A DNA stretch of 64,000 nucleotides from Ceratodon purpureus (lineage: Eukaryota; Streptophyta; Bryopsida; Pseudoditrichales; Ditrichaceae). This document shows positions 46,901 to 59,000 of this stretch, piece after piece. The position numbers were made by a program, and so were the translations under genes. The stretch covers positions 17,270,437 to 17,334,436 of the forward strand of contig CM026428.1 of the NCBI GenBank assembly GCA_014871385.1, written 5' to 3'. Numbering within the stretch: the stretch's first letter is position 1; every line of letters starts with the position of its first letter. Below the pieces are notes generated by a model. The model made no database searches, was not told the origin of the DNA, and saw only the letters and a list, made by a program, of their open reading frames with translations.

Positions 46901-48158
46901 TGAGGGAATGGGCAAAGTGGTTTGTTTGATATGATGGGTTCAGCAACGAGGTGGTACAAGAGTTGGTGACTGACGGTTGTTTTGTCAGTAGAAGAATAGG
47001 GGACGTTTTTCATTGCCTGAATTAGTAGTAAAGTGGTGGAACGGCGCCAGTCTTGGAGAGACGAGGAGCGCGGCTCTGGCGGAGAAAAGCAGTAGAATCG
47101 GTCACAACGCGACAACGGACCGGTCCCCCATCTCTGCGTTCATTGGTCAGAGCAAAAACTCCCTCGCCGTTGTGAATTTGCCTTCCCCTTTGAGGTGGGG
47201 CAGACGTGGATTACTGGAGTGCTTGCGTGGATTGACACCAATGCCTCTGCGAGGGATGTTACGGGCTGAGGGATGCCGTTCACTCCAAGTCCCAGGTAGT
47301 CTGTGAGGATCGGAGATGTGGGAATGTGCTTCACTGCGATAGGCCAGTGACGTGCCGTGTCGTCGTGTTGACGTTCGAATAGGAATCGACACCTCCGCCT
47401 AAGAGCTAGGTCGCGGTCTCGATGTCCGTTCGATTTGTGACGGGTGCGAGCATGTAATTGGTGCAAATTCCGTATGCACAGTGTTGTCCGGTATTAAAGT
47501 TGTACCGTGTATTGTGGTGTAATTTGTACTGCCCTGTATTGGGGGGTATGAATGGTGGTGTTTTGTTGTTATCTGGTTGAAATTCCAGGGTTTTGAGCGA
47601 TCCCGAAGTGAGTTTTTATCACTGAAGGATGTATACATCACAATGACCGTAGTACGACATGGAGTAGGGGGGTTCTGGGTGAAAGCAAAACCTGACATAC
47701 ACATTGCAGGCCAAGTGCATAGACATTGACAAACGGGCATGCTGTCGACAATGAGTCCAGGAACTTACAGATAAAACCGAAATCTTGTAATTGAATAATG
47801 ATTAGGTACAATTCACTCACTACATTAAACAGTTTAGCCTCCCCCGTCTTGATCGGGTTCTGCACTCGTTCCTGATGGTAGAGCAGCTCAACGACCGTCG
47901 CACAATTGTTAGCATAGATGTTGAAACGTCAGTGGAGCTGCATTGATCCCACTTGTAACCTGTCGCCCCTTTCGCCTCTTCAACTTTGGTGGACGCTGCA
48001 TCCTCCACAATCAAGCACGTCAAATGGAGAGGTGTAGGGGCAGAGCTTCAGATCAATTCTCAGCACGAACGATGGCTGTACAGAAGGGGAAAGCACTGGG
48101 GAAGATCAGCAATTGTGGAGCGTAGGGGGCAATATCTGGGCGCTTCCTTACCGAGAGC
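46901..48158. other. Left margin of the En/Spm complex, no clear gene
   Basis: GC-balanced DNA with frames under 115 codons in all phases and no recognised domain. It may be UTR or intron of the minus-strand gene that ends at 48159. Confidence 0.35.
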
Positions 48159-51100
48159 TTAGTTTATCTTGTCCAGCACAATGTATTTGAGGTAGTTTGT
48201 CCTCCAAATCAGGGTGCTGTCTTCGTCGAAAACCGCGTTTGCAATATCCCCCATGGTCTGTATGCCCTCCCGTTGCAGCTCTGGGTACATGGGGACCACC
48301 CCCGCCCATTGAGGATATACGTAGTCAATTGTCACTTGTTGCATTCGGGCTTCCCATGGCACACCTCGTCCATTTGAAGCTAGTTTCCCTTTCTGGTTTT
48401 TCCAATGCGGGCCACTGCAAACGATGGCGATTGTCTCGTTTACGTGATCCGGATGCATTATCCAAACGTATCTCTTGGGATGTAGTGGTCCTTGCTGTTG
48501 AATTGTCAAGTGCACACATGTGAGCCACTGGACTGTAAGTACACTACCTCGAATGATCAACTTCAATCCTGTTCATCATTTGCGCTGTTGTAATGGCTAT
48601 AACTGTGATTTCAATACCGACGTAGGGTCATTGAAACGTGGAATATAAGGTCATACCTTGTCACTTCGAGGCTTATTTTCTTCAGGTGGAGCATGCTCCA
48701 AATACCTGGAGGGACGTTTGGAGACGCGTTTGCCTGGTCTCTGTCTTGTCATACTAACGTTATCCGGTAGAGGTGGAGGGTGCGATTTGAGAGGTGTGCT
48801 AGTCGTACTCTTGGGTTGCTGACTCCGTTGAGGAACTGGCAGGGGTTTTGGGATAGAATCTGTTACAAGGAATCAATTGCCAGATATGAAACCGGAGTAC
48901 ACCGGACTTGGTTACAACCTATACAGACTTACGATCTTGTGGTTATGAAGGCCTTGTACCTTGCTCAGGATCGGACCGGGGCCTTTTACGCAATCCATAT
49001 GCGCCCGTCGTTTCATCTGTCACAACAACCCGCCGTTGACATCAATTATCATAACGGAATAAACGATGACAGATGTGCTACCAGTTTCCTCTGTCTTCCT
49101 ACGACGAGTCAGTTCAATCTGCGAGCGAGTCCCCTATTCAGTGATGAGGGAGTATACCGTTAACAGGTGCCGCCCTCTTCTCCGTCCGAAGGTTAGCATC
49201 GTTGTATGAGCCAAATGCGATCTCCATTGCAGAAGGGGACTGGGTTGTGTGTGTGACGGCGTTAAAGGCCCCGCCGGGAATCGTCGGTCCAGCCACTACT
49301 GTACTCACTGGATCGTGAATAACCTGCTTGGACGAGGAAGCTCTCTTTGCAGGAGCCTTCTGTTTCGAGGATAGCGCTAACGACTTAGGGGGAGGCTTAC
49401 GTCCTCCACCGTCGATGGTGCTAACGTCGGCGTTGCGGGCTTTGACACCAGACTCCGCTGCGCCATCTGCATCTCCGGCGTTGTTAAGAAGGACGAAATG
49501 GATGACGGGGACTTGGTGTATTTGTTTAGGGTAAAGAGGAAGACATTGTTTCAGTGTTGAGAGTACTCACTTGCATCGCATGTTGCAGTGTCAAGGAAAC
49601 GCGTTTCGTGCGAGACGCCAGACGCTGAGCACGTTCTCTCTCCGGACTTCATCACCTCAGGTCCCTCTGTGATTGTCTGATCGTTCAGTGTCTCTTTGCT
49701 CGTATCGCCATGTGCAGAGGAGGGAAGTCCTCCGACATCAATCGATCCAGGTGCGGGAGATCGTGTTCCGGACATCTGCAATCGCAGGAGCAGGTCTATT
49801 TTCTTACTCATAGATGACAGGTTAGAGTTCATGGATGACAAGTCCGAGGCCGTCTCTGAAAGCTTCTTGTCCACTTCGCAGCGCCAGTCGCTTATGCCTT
49901 GGATTGAGGTCTTTAAAAACTGCAACTCCCGCCCAACCAAACGGTTCACTCCAGTCGATGTAATTATCTTCTCTCCTGCTTTGTCTATTACAGACTTGCA
50001 TCCAATAGCGTCGCTCCGATCGGGTAGCTAAAGGTCAGGCACGTTGGAGCGAATTAAAAATGACACATGGGTAACCAATAGTGATAGCCATTTGAATATC
50101 GAAATCAATGTGCGCATCACAACATACACTAGGGAGAGACTCACCGGAAGAGGTGACGCAGTGAACTCGCGAGGTGGTGGGGTGCTGGATGTCCCTACCT
50201 GTGCAATAAACAACTTGCTTCAGATTCTGGCCAGGAGCACGAGTTATATTAGGTGGAGAGTATAATACAGCCACCATTTTCACAACTGAATGTATAATCA
50301 AATAGAGGCTTGGCCATAAAGAACTTCAGCGAGTACTACATGGGAACCGGATTTATTGGTTTAGGGCCAAACGTCAATATCAAGGTTTCAGTATCATTAG
50401 CGACCATATCATGGTTTAGTGGGGCTTAGTTCATGGCCCCATACTGATTTTTTTAAGAGAGGGAGTACTGGTTTCTGGCGCTTAACAGACTTCTTTGACG
50501 AGTGGGTGCTAGGATCAGCGATGGTACTAAGTCCTCAATTACAGTATCCAAAATTCCCTCGGGCGAAGTCCTCATGGGCTAGGTTGTCCATCCAGGATTC
50601 CCAGTACTCTTTGAACTCAGAAGTACACTCCACCCACAGCCTCCACTCTGCACAAACAGATCTGAAAATGGCGATAGTCCTGAACTTGGCTGCCCCTGTT
50701 CGGCAATCGGGATTCGGCAATAACTCGTGCCCAAATCCCTAGTAACGACAACTCTTGCGGTAGTCTCCTAATGAAAGAGAAGTCCAGGTCAGTCGTGCTG
50801 AGGCTGTCGTTCTCCGAATCGGTACGATCATCCTGACGCACTCCATCGGTTTGGTCGGAGTCTGACAGTGTGTAATTTGTGTGGCCAAGCGGGACTGAAC
50901 GCCGCTCCTCATGGCTGCATTGCCCAGTCGACTGCGGTAGGTTGGATAAGGGGAGTTCACGGTCGACGTCAAGGGTCTTCAATCGAGATGATAAGAGTCC
51001 CGTAGCCTGAAACAATTCCGAATACGAGGATTGGTTCGTCGGGGACACATGAATGGCATATCTGCAGCTGTCTACAACCATTCTCCATTGAATACGTGTG

Positions 51101-51480
51101 GGGATGGTAACAAGTCTATGCAGCGCAGTTCTGCTAGGCCATAGCCGTCCACGCTGTTATACCAACGACATCTCCAAGTCGGGAATTGGAACTGCAAGAG
51201 TTCAACAGCCATGGCGCAACGGAGTCCAATAGGGAGATGGCGCATCATCTTCCCGTCTTGCCGAGCACCGAAGTGCAAGAGTCGTACAGAATCGGGGGTT
51301 ACAATATCGTGGATTCACATTTGATGTGATATAGGTGCGAACGTACCTGTGGTTGGAGGTCATTGTTGGCGATAGACTCGCTATATGGTTGTGTTTCGTC
51401 GTCAAATGTGTCGATGTCGTCCCACAACATGGACTCGTGATCCTCCTCGTCTGTCAGTGCCTCCGAAGAACAGATTCACG
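48159..51480 (-). CDS. Unrecognised multi-exon gene of the En/Spm complex
   Basis: Several minus-strand blocks look coding. 51350-51470 is acidic (LTDEEDHESMLWDDIDTFDD) with a CAG|GTACGT donor. 50617-51140 has RIQWRMVVDSCRYAIHVSP and an acidic middle. 49551-49949 is a coiled-coil segment (KLSETASDLSSMNSNLSSMS). About 48660-48790 is basic (MTRQRPGKRVSKRPSRYLEH). 48159-48520 has YVWIMHPDHVNETIAIVCSG then GPHWKNQKGKLASN. The last block resembles an uncharacterised DNA-binding-like segment, but I cannot name a family. Exon borders between blocks are not resolved and the gene may be broken. It lies on the opposite strand from the transposase and is probably an accessory element gene; that is inference. 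Confidence 0.4.
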
Positions 51481-51579
51481 TACATAGTGTCTATTTGTGA
51501 AATTGAATTGTTTGATTCCTTGAGTGATGTTTAGGGTTTAGGTTTGATTGTGTTAAGACAGACAGGTTTAGGGAGCATG

Positions 51580-51612
51580 CACTACGAAAACCAGACAGCG
51601 GAAAAAACATGG
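51580..51612 (+). other. Candidate CACTA terminus
   Basis: CACTACGAAAACCAGACAGC starts at 51580 in an AT-rich gap between two minus-strand gene blocks. It resembles plant CACTA ends (CACTACAAGAAAA). No matching GTAGTG end was found on the right, so this could be chance or one end of a nested element. Confidence 0.3.
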
Positions 51613-51710
51613 AATGCAGAAGGCAGATGTTGAGGATTATGAATACGAATCTCTTACCTCCCACGTATCTTCGCTAATAGACGGAGGCAGTTTGCCATCT
51701 GTAATCAACT

Positions 51711-53157
51711 TCATCTTTGCCGCCCTGGTTCCATTCGTTCACGTTTTATCTTCTTGGCCTCCTCCTTCGCCTCGAACGTCACCCTGTATTTTGCCAATGC
51801 CGGGAATGCTTCTTCTGGACATTGAGGGTGCTTCTGACCTCTCCCAGTTTTGATCCAGTATTTCCGCCATTGGTATCGATAGGTCCGCATGGAGTCTTCG
51901 AGGTACCAGACTATGTAGCCATCGTAAAGTGGTGGCTCGAATTTGTACTGTTGCTCTATTATGTCAGTCACGATCTTCACTTGTTTTGGAGGTTGGTCTT
52001 TGAAGGATATAACAGAGACGTCCAAGAACCGACGAGCCGTGGCACGCATTACTCTGTGCACGAAAACCCGATATCCTTCTCCAATTTCCCCGTCCGCTGT
52101 AGTCGGGATTGTGATGGGCCAATCTGCCCCCTTCTTCTTGAACGACGTCTTCGCCTACTTTTCGAGCCTCCTTTGCCGCGTGCGTTTCGATTCAGTGCAT
52201 TGTATATCTCCAATCTCCGAATCCGTGCCGTTTGGTCCAACGTTGTTCCGTATCATCAGGGCAGCTGTGGGAACTTGATCAGGGGTGATGGCTTGAGAGG
52301 GAGCGGGTGCAACCACATGCAAGGGCGTAGTAGGAGTCCCGTTTCCCCACGCCGGCCATTCTGGAGTGCCCTGGAAGATTGGCGCTGCTGGGTGGGCGCG
52401 CCCTTGCGTCAGCATGTCGTACAAGAAGGCCTTCGAGAGAGAAGCATGCATTCCGGCCATGGCCGTCGACGCCATACTGTTGGCACTACTGCTCCCTTGA
52501 GAGAGCGAACTTGAAGTCGGGAATGTCAAGCCGGCATGTTGGCGGGTGTGAACGTAACCAGGGGATCCCATTGACGGTTGCCCAGGATTCATCGAGTACT
52601 GGTTGATTGGAGAGGGTGCTCTCGAACGTGGTGACACGGCCTGCAAACGACCTCGCACCTGCGGCGCTCCGGGGTGCTGCTGCCGTTGGTTCATGGGGGG
52701 CTGAGGAAACCCTTGGAACATGTACTGCATTGAGTTAACCTCGTCCATGGTTTCAGGAGCACCTTCCCCGTATAGGTGATGTGAGGCCCATGGCTGCATA
52801 TACAGAGGTCGCTGGGGGTATGGGGGTAAGAATGACATTCCTGGGTTGCTGACAGTCTGCGACGGACAGCGCAAATGAGAAAGCATTTACAGCAATGGAC
52901 AAGTTATGTTGAGTTCTGTGTGGTGATTTACAAAGTAATTCCATCTGTGTTACCGAACGGACGATGTTGGTTATGAAGTAGCTCGTTCCACAATGCATAA
53001 AAAGGCAGATACTATTAACGTTTGATTGACTTACCTGAGACTGGCCGTTTCGGGGGCCATGTCCAGACGTCTGAACGGGCTCTGGAGAGCTGGATGGAGT
53101 CCCTGCTGAATCCGTTCCCCCCGACATTGTGGTGTATGTTACTACCTGCATCGGCAT
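51711..53157 (-). pseudogene. TnpA-like second gene of an En/Spm element (one in-frame stop)
   Basis: Two exons, complement(join(51711..52856, 53035..53157)), with a GT-AG intron and matching phase. The N-terminal half is Pro/Ser/Gln-rich. The C-terminal half is a conserved-looking domain: FKKKGADWPITIPTTADGEI, GYRVFVHRVMRATARRFLDV, FEPPLYDGYIVWYLEDSMRT, YRYQWRKYWIKTGRGQKHPQ. Aromatic/basic spacing like this is typical of the DNA-binding proteins encoded next to Tnp2 in plant CACTA elements; the exact family is inference. A single TAG (52155-52157) splits the frame between RQRRLEK and AKKTSFKKKG, with both sides remaining in phase. It is either an inactivating mutation or a separate ORF boundary. 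Total length without the stop is about 421 aa. Confidence 0.6.
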
Positions 53158-53507
53158 GAATTTTGAAAGTTGGTAAGTTAGTGCATCGCCGCGGCATTAT
53201 GTTATCACATCCTGGACGTGCCATGCTGATACAACAGAGAACAAGCAAATCGAATTGGAGATACAAGTGGATATCGAAAATGTGGCCGTTCGAGTTTTGA
53301 GACACACTTATATTCAACTGAAAACAAGGAAGTTACATCCGCGCAACCTATATCACACTCTGGAGATGTAGGGTTACTAGATCGAAGCGAGGCAGTAGTG
53401 TGCGTCGACCAAGCATCCTCTGCTGACAGATAGAACGATGTCTTCAGTTCGTATCGACGATGTGGACTTCCTATAATACTATGCTACGTATAGCATGCTC
53501 AGTACCC

Positions 53508-53895
53508 CTATCTATGGAATCTGCGACGGGCCTCACTGTCGACCCACTCCTCATCGCTTTCAGATTCCTCGTTAAAGCAGTGTCGAAACCACGCACGCAT
53601 ACCCTGCGTCCATTCCGGCTGGACGTCGACATGTCTCTGCCACGACTTGCAGACGGCGCGGATGAGGGTGCAGTGCAGAAAGCTCGTGTACACGGTGCCA
53701 TCGCTCATTATGCGACTCCATATGGAACGGACAATTTCCAGGGGCAGTTCATTCAGAAATCCAGCCGCTTCTCTTTCATAAGCCGAGAACACCCTCTGCT
53801 TGCTATACATAGCGCCTTCTCGATTGGCTCCCCGTCGCTATCTACGTCCATTAAGACCTTCCAGACATGCTCCGTTGTTTCCTTTGACATGATGC
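53508..53895 (-). pseudogene. F-box-like small protein, possibly frameshifted
   Basis: The frame 53508-53810 encodes FLNELPLEIVRSIWSRIMSD, then RAVCKSWQRHVDVQPEW and an acidic tail. The LP-E-I...I...R-VCK-W pattern fits an F-box, the Skp1-binding module of SCF ubiquitin ligases. In a shifted phase, 53811-53895 reads MSKETTEHVWKVLMDVDSDG, so the original protein may have been longer and carry a +1 shift near 53810. No LRR, Kelch or other substrate-binding repeat follows. Its place between TnpA-like and transposase genes suggests element cargo or gene capture. Confidence 0.45.
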
Positions 53896-54865
53896 GTAAA
53901 AAAGGGGGAATCTAATGCACCTCAAGTTTGGAGATAGAAAGGAGTGTGGACAAAGACCAAGAACAATCACAAAGGGAGCTGGTTGCAAGGAGATAGTACC
54001 TCTGGGACTTGGTCGAAATACAAAGCGATGGGAAATGGCTGCAGTTCTTGAAACCCTAAGCCGCCTTCCAAGACATGGAGGACTGGGGTCGCATTCTGTG
54101 GTGGGTAAGGCGGCCATCGAGCCACTACGTACATCCTGCCACTACGTCCAAGAATCGCCAACAAAATTAAAGATAAGAGTTGCTTGCTGACGGCCCTTGG
54201 AGACGAGAGGCCAAATTAAGCCACCTACATCGAAGAGGGAGGCGTCTCGAGCTACGGAGGGGAGACAGTGCCTTCATTGAATGGTAGATGTCGAAGTCTC
54301 TAAGACTATGGCGCATTGGGAACGCTGTGAGAGGGCCAGGAATCCGAGACGTATGCAACGCCCACCTCCTTCGTCTAAGTACTGCAAGCGCGCACGACAA
54401 GCATTCTGTCCTCTGGGAGATTCCGAGCCCTACATTATGTCGTTTGCAATTGAATGAGATTACTGACATTACTAAATTTGGATAAAGTATCGAGAAGAGA
54501 GCCTACCTCGTTGTCCGCTACTGTGGAATGGGCTTCACAAGTCCGGAATGAAGACAAGTGCGCAGGCGATATCCTGGCATAAGCCCCTTCCAGGGTGGAG
54601 GGAAGAGGGGCTGTGGGGCACCAGCTGCGCTTGGACAGTCGGGCACAGGAGCGCTCGGAAGAGGCCATCACGGCTGAAGACTTGGTTTCGGTAACTCTCT
54701 TCGGAACTCCACTTCCTAGCTGATGTATAGTTTCTCTGTTGTCTTCGTATTGGTTGACGACGGTTCTGTTTTCGTGGATGGCTATGGCGCTACGGGGCTT
54801 GACATATGAACGTGAGTTTGGGGTCTACTTGAAAAGGTCAGAGATTCGGGGGTCAGCCTAGTTGG

Positions 54866-55558
54866 TTGGAGACAGTAATCAGGGAATACGAGCTAGGGCA
54901 TCAGGGTCCATTTCATGCGTGCGGCGAGTATTGCGACTGCATTTCGTGTTGCAGAATGAAGTGGTTGCAAAACCCTGAATGCAATTGTCTCCTGGGTAAG
55001 CACTGGGAATACTCTCTAACTCTAGACGACGCGATACGGCAAAAGTGGAAAAAATGTCGATGTGAACCTGAGCCGCTGCCCTCTGTCGACGAGTCGTTGT
55101 GCAAGTGCTTACTATTACTTCCAACTCAGGAGTGGGATCCCAACGAAGAGGTACGCAGCCCGCAAACGGACGTTGAATACGACATTCCGTATGCTGACAG
55201 CGAGGGTGAGAGCCCAGAGGTTTCCTTGGGAGACCCGTCTGAGCTCGCTCCATGGGCGAGGGAGATTATTGAGAGGATGCTCAGGAACGGCTGGAAGTTC
55301 CCTCCGCGCGGGTATGACCCATGGACGGGGACGTGGTCCACCGCGGTACAAAGCCCGTCCCCTGGTAATTCCGTGCCCTTCCCCGGGTCCCCTGTGGGCG
55401 GAGATATCGTCGGCCCTCTCGACGGGGTTCCTCGAGACCTGCAACCTAACAATGATACCGCAGATACTGCATCGTCTTCCGTGTTGAAGCGAAAGCTCGA
55501 TGTCTCCGCCAGTAAACAGTGCTCACCCGAGCGACTGCTCCGAGGAGGAACACCATAG
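54866..55558 (+). CDS. Unrecognised Cys-rich, acidic protein in the En/Spm complex
   Basis: The 230-codon + frame begins METVIREYELGHQGPFHACG and contains a Cys cluster (CGEYCDCISCC, then NPECNC, KCRCEPEP, CKC). An acidic, Pro/Ser-rich middle follows (DVEYDIPYADSEGESPE), then WAREIIERMLRNGWKFPP-type sequence and a basic end (KRKLDVS). The Cys cluster could bind zinc. No family is recognised. The minus-strand frame 55126-55785 covers the same DNA but looks like a shadow. It lies about 0.5 kb upstream of the transposase start and has the same orientation, so it could be an upstream exon or accessory gene of that element. Confidence 0.5.
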   Translation: METVIREYELGHQGPFHACGEYCDCISCCRMKWLQNPECNCLLGKHWEYSLTLDDAIRQKWKKCRCEPEPLPSVDESLCKCLLLLPTQEWDPNEEVRSPQTDVEYDIPYADSEGESPEVSLGDPSELAPWAREIIERMLRNGWKFPPRGYDPWTGTWSTAVQSPSPGNSVPFPGSPVGGDIVGPLDGVPRDLQPNNDTADTASSSVLKRKLDVSASKQCSPERLLRGGTP

Positions 55559-56070
55559 TTCCTCTGCCAGTCAGCAACGATTACTCTCGCATTACCAGTA
55601 TTGATAAATGGGAGAGGGCTTCGTGGAACCCTAATGAGGAGTGGCTGTATACGTCTACTCTGAGTCTTTCGCCATTGACCCATGAAGTAGTATGCAGGAG
55701 CAATCAATTCTGAGTCATCATAGATTGCTCGAGCAGTTGGATCAATGGATCCCGCATTGTATGTTTTTTTCCACTCAATAAACATGTCTTTTGTCTACAT
55801 GATGCTGTCCGCAGCCCAGGTCCACGATGTGATTGCTGTCAGAGTCGGGGAGTCGTTTGGATAATGCAACGTGGTTTGCCTTATCCGGGAGGATACGGTC
55901 CCGGGTGCATAGGGTTAGTCAGCGGAGTCTTTCTTAGAGCGTTCGCGAGGGTCGTCCAGCCGCAGCGGCGGTCAATTCATTTGGTTTGCACATAAGGGAG
56001 GATTGCTCGTAATAGGTAATACCATGAGGAATTGACAGAGGTTCGGTGCAGTGCAGGGACTTAGGGCTCA

Positions 56071-59000
56071 ATGGAGGAGGGAATACGCCGACGGATGCCG
56101 GATCCCAGGCGTGTTAGGGCTCGAGAGGAGAAACTGCTCCGCCGGGAGCTCCAATATGCCAACGACCTAGGACGGCGGAAGCTACCATGCCCTTGCAGGT
56201 TGTGTATGCGGGAGCAACATTCCGAGAAGATCCTAACATCTTACAGGAGATGCGTTACTGCGAATGGAAGGCATCCCTGGTTCTTCGGCAGCTTGGAGGT
56301 AAGATCCTTCCAGCATAAGGAATGGTTTTGTTGCATAAGAGACGGTTTAGGGTTTCGATGTCATCGCATAGCATAGCAACAGTGGATTAGTACATGATTA
56401 GGGTACTGTGGGTTCGCAGGGTGTCGATCCGGACGACAGCGACAACGAATGGGATGATCACATAAATTGGTATTACGGAGCCCAAGCGGTTGAGCGTGCC
56501 CGTCCAGCTCCTCCCGGAGGCATGGACCTCGGAATGGATCTCCAGGAGATGCTAATTCAGACACTGAACAGGGCAGACCGTCTTCACACGGATACCCTGA
56601 ACAATGCTGCACCGGAAGTCCCCATTTCTCCCCCGAGAAGCCCTCCAACCAATTCCGACTCTCCTCCCGTCGACGGGCGTCCTTCTGCATTGCAATCGCC
56701 GGACTGTGGCCCGCATGTAGAGCCTGATGGGGTACCCGCCTCGCAAGACCACAACGGCGATGTACCCATGGAAGAGGAGTATCATGTCAATGCAAACTCG
56801 CCAGACCGTCCACCGTTGCCCGACTCTGACCCGGACTCATCGGATGATGAAGATGTCACTTGGGGAGAGAGTGACGACGAGGCCGACGATGGTTTGCAGG
56901 TGTTGGAGGAGGCAGCAGCCACCCCGCTGTTTGCTGAATCTGAACATTCAAGTATGGGCGCAACGTACTTGCTCATCAATTCCGCTAGGCTGCACAAGTG
57001 CACAGATACGTACCTGGATGAATTGTTCCGCACCCTTAGTATGACGATTCTGCCGACTCCGAACTCGCTGCCGAAGTCATACAGCGAGGCATCTAAGTAT
57101 CTAAAGAGGTTGGGACACTCTTATCAGAGCATAGACGCCTGTCCCAATAGTTGCGTCCTCTTTCGAAATGCATTGGCCGCAGCGACTGTTTGTCCCAAGT
57201 GTAGAGCACCGAGGCGGGAGCGGGTTGGAAAGTCGCACGTTTCCCAAAAAGTTGCGAGGTATTTCCCGGTAACCCCGCGACTCAAGAGGGTGTTCCGCAG
57301 TGTCGAGCAAGCGTGTGCCATGACCTGGCACGCAATGCAGGAGTTCGACGGTAACATAATGAGGCATGTTTCGCAAGCGAAACAGTGGGAGTTCATCAAC
57401 GAGCGGTTCAGGAGAGAGTTTGGCTACGAAGATTGCAACGTCCGTTTGGCGCTAGTTACGGACGGGATCAACCCCAACGGCGACAAAAGGAGTGTATACT
57501 CTCTCTGGCCCGTGTTACTGTTGAATTAAAACTTTCCGCCATGGCTAACTATGAAGAAGTATTTTATGATGCTAGCTATCCTAATTCCAGGTCCGAAATC
57601 CGTGACCTCTGAGCACTTCGATGTTTACTTGGAGCCTCTGATTGATGAACTCCTTGACCTATGGAATTATGGAGTATATTGTATGGACGCAGCAAGTTAC
57701 AAAGGTTCTTCTCATTTCTTGATGAAAGCCATGGTGATATGGACAATTGGCCACTTCCCTGCGTATGGCATGCTAGCTGGCTATGTTACGAAGGGATTCG
57801 TGGGGTGCCCAGTGTGCGGTGAAGGTTTTCGTTCCAGGCGATCAAGATTCCTTCACAAGAACATGTTCTGCAATTGTTCACGGAGGTGGTTATATGATGA
57901 TCATCACCTTTGAAATGACAGTACGAACTTCCCGGACGTGGAGCACAGGCGCGCGCCTCCACCGACGACTGGTGCACAAGTGAGAGCCTGGGGGGAAGAG
58001 AGAGAGAGAGATGGCTTAGAGAGGAAGGACCCCCCGAAAACGACCCAGTTCGCCAGCACGGTATCAAAAAGGGTGTCGTCCCTGTACCGGTTGCCCTACT
58101 GGGAGGTGAGAACAGAACACTGTCATTAGTCCCGTACCGTTAGCGGCATGTGCAGATTGTGATGCCCCTCTACATGCATCGAAGAGACAAGTTCGGGGCA
58201 TGCCAAGCCGTATGCATGCCCCATGCCCATACCGCGCACTAAGTGAACCTACAGCATTAGGGTTGAGAGAGGCGACGATGCCTAGTATGGTTTTCGTTAC
58301 GACAGAGTAGGTAGCCGTGGCTATAATCATAGCATGGTTCAATCCTGGAGAACTGCAGAGAGTGCAAGCGTATGCCATAGGGATGACTCTGAGCAATGTC
58401 TTCTATGTCTGTGATCATGAACGTCAATTTCTCAAATGACATTGAACTAACGATACTGAATTGGAGTGGTGCGCAGGCTCTTCCCGTGAGGCATACACTA
58501 GACATCATGCATATAGAGAAGAACGTCGCCGCTACAACCATGGGGTTTTTGTTGGGTGAGAATGACACCATTGCGGTGCGTAAAGATGCCCAAGAGCAAG
58601 GCGTCATGCCTGACATCCACCTTGTTCGACAAGGTACAAGTGACAACTACCTAAAACCCCATGCCCCCTACGTGCTTCGTCCTCAGGAGAAAGCAAAGGT
58701 TCTAGAGACCATTAAAGCAGTTCAAACACCTTCTGGTCATTGTGGCAATTTTGATAAGCTAGTGAGTCGGGAGAAAGGGAAGATGCAGTTCATGAAGAGC
58801 CATGATTGGCATATACTCCTTCAGGAGATCCTGCCCGCAGCTATACGGGGATCCTTAGCAGAGGGGCCTCGAGTGGCCGTCATTAGGTTGGCGCATTGCT
58901 TCAAACGTTTTTGTGAGAAGGCAATTGACAGACGAGAAGTTGAGGACTTACAGAACTACGTGGCGGAGACAGCAGCGCTTCTTGAGATCTATTTCCCCCC

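Noticed and set aside
55126..55785. 219-codon minus-strand frame
   Set aside because: It overlaps the + strand Cys-rich frame 54866-55558. The + product has structured composition (Cys cluster, acidic and basic zones), while the minus product looks random.
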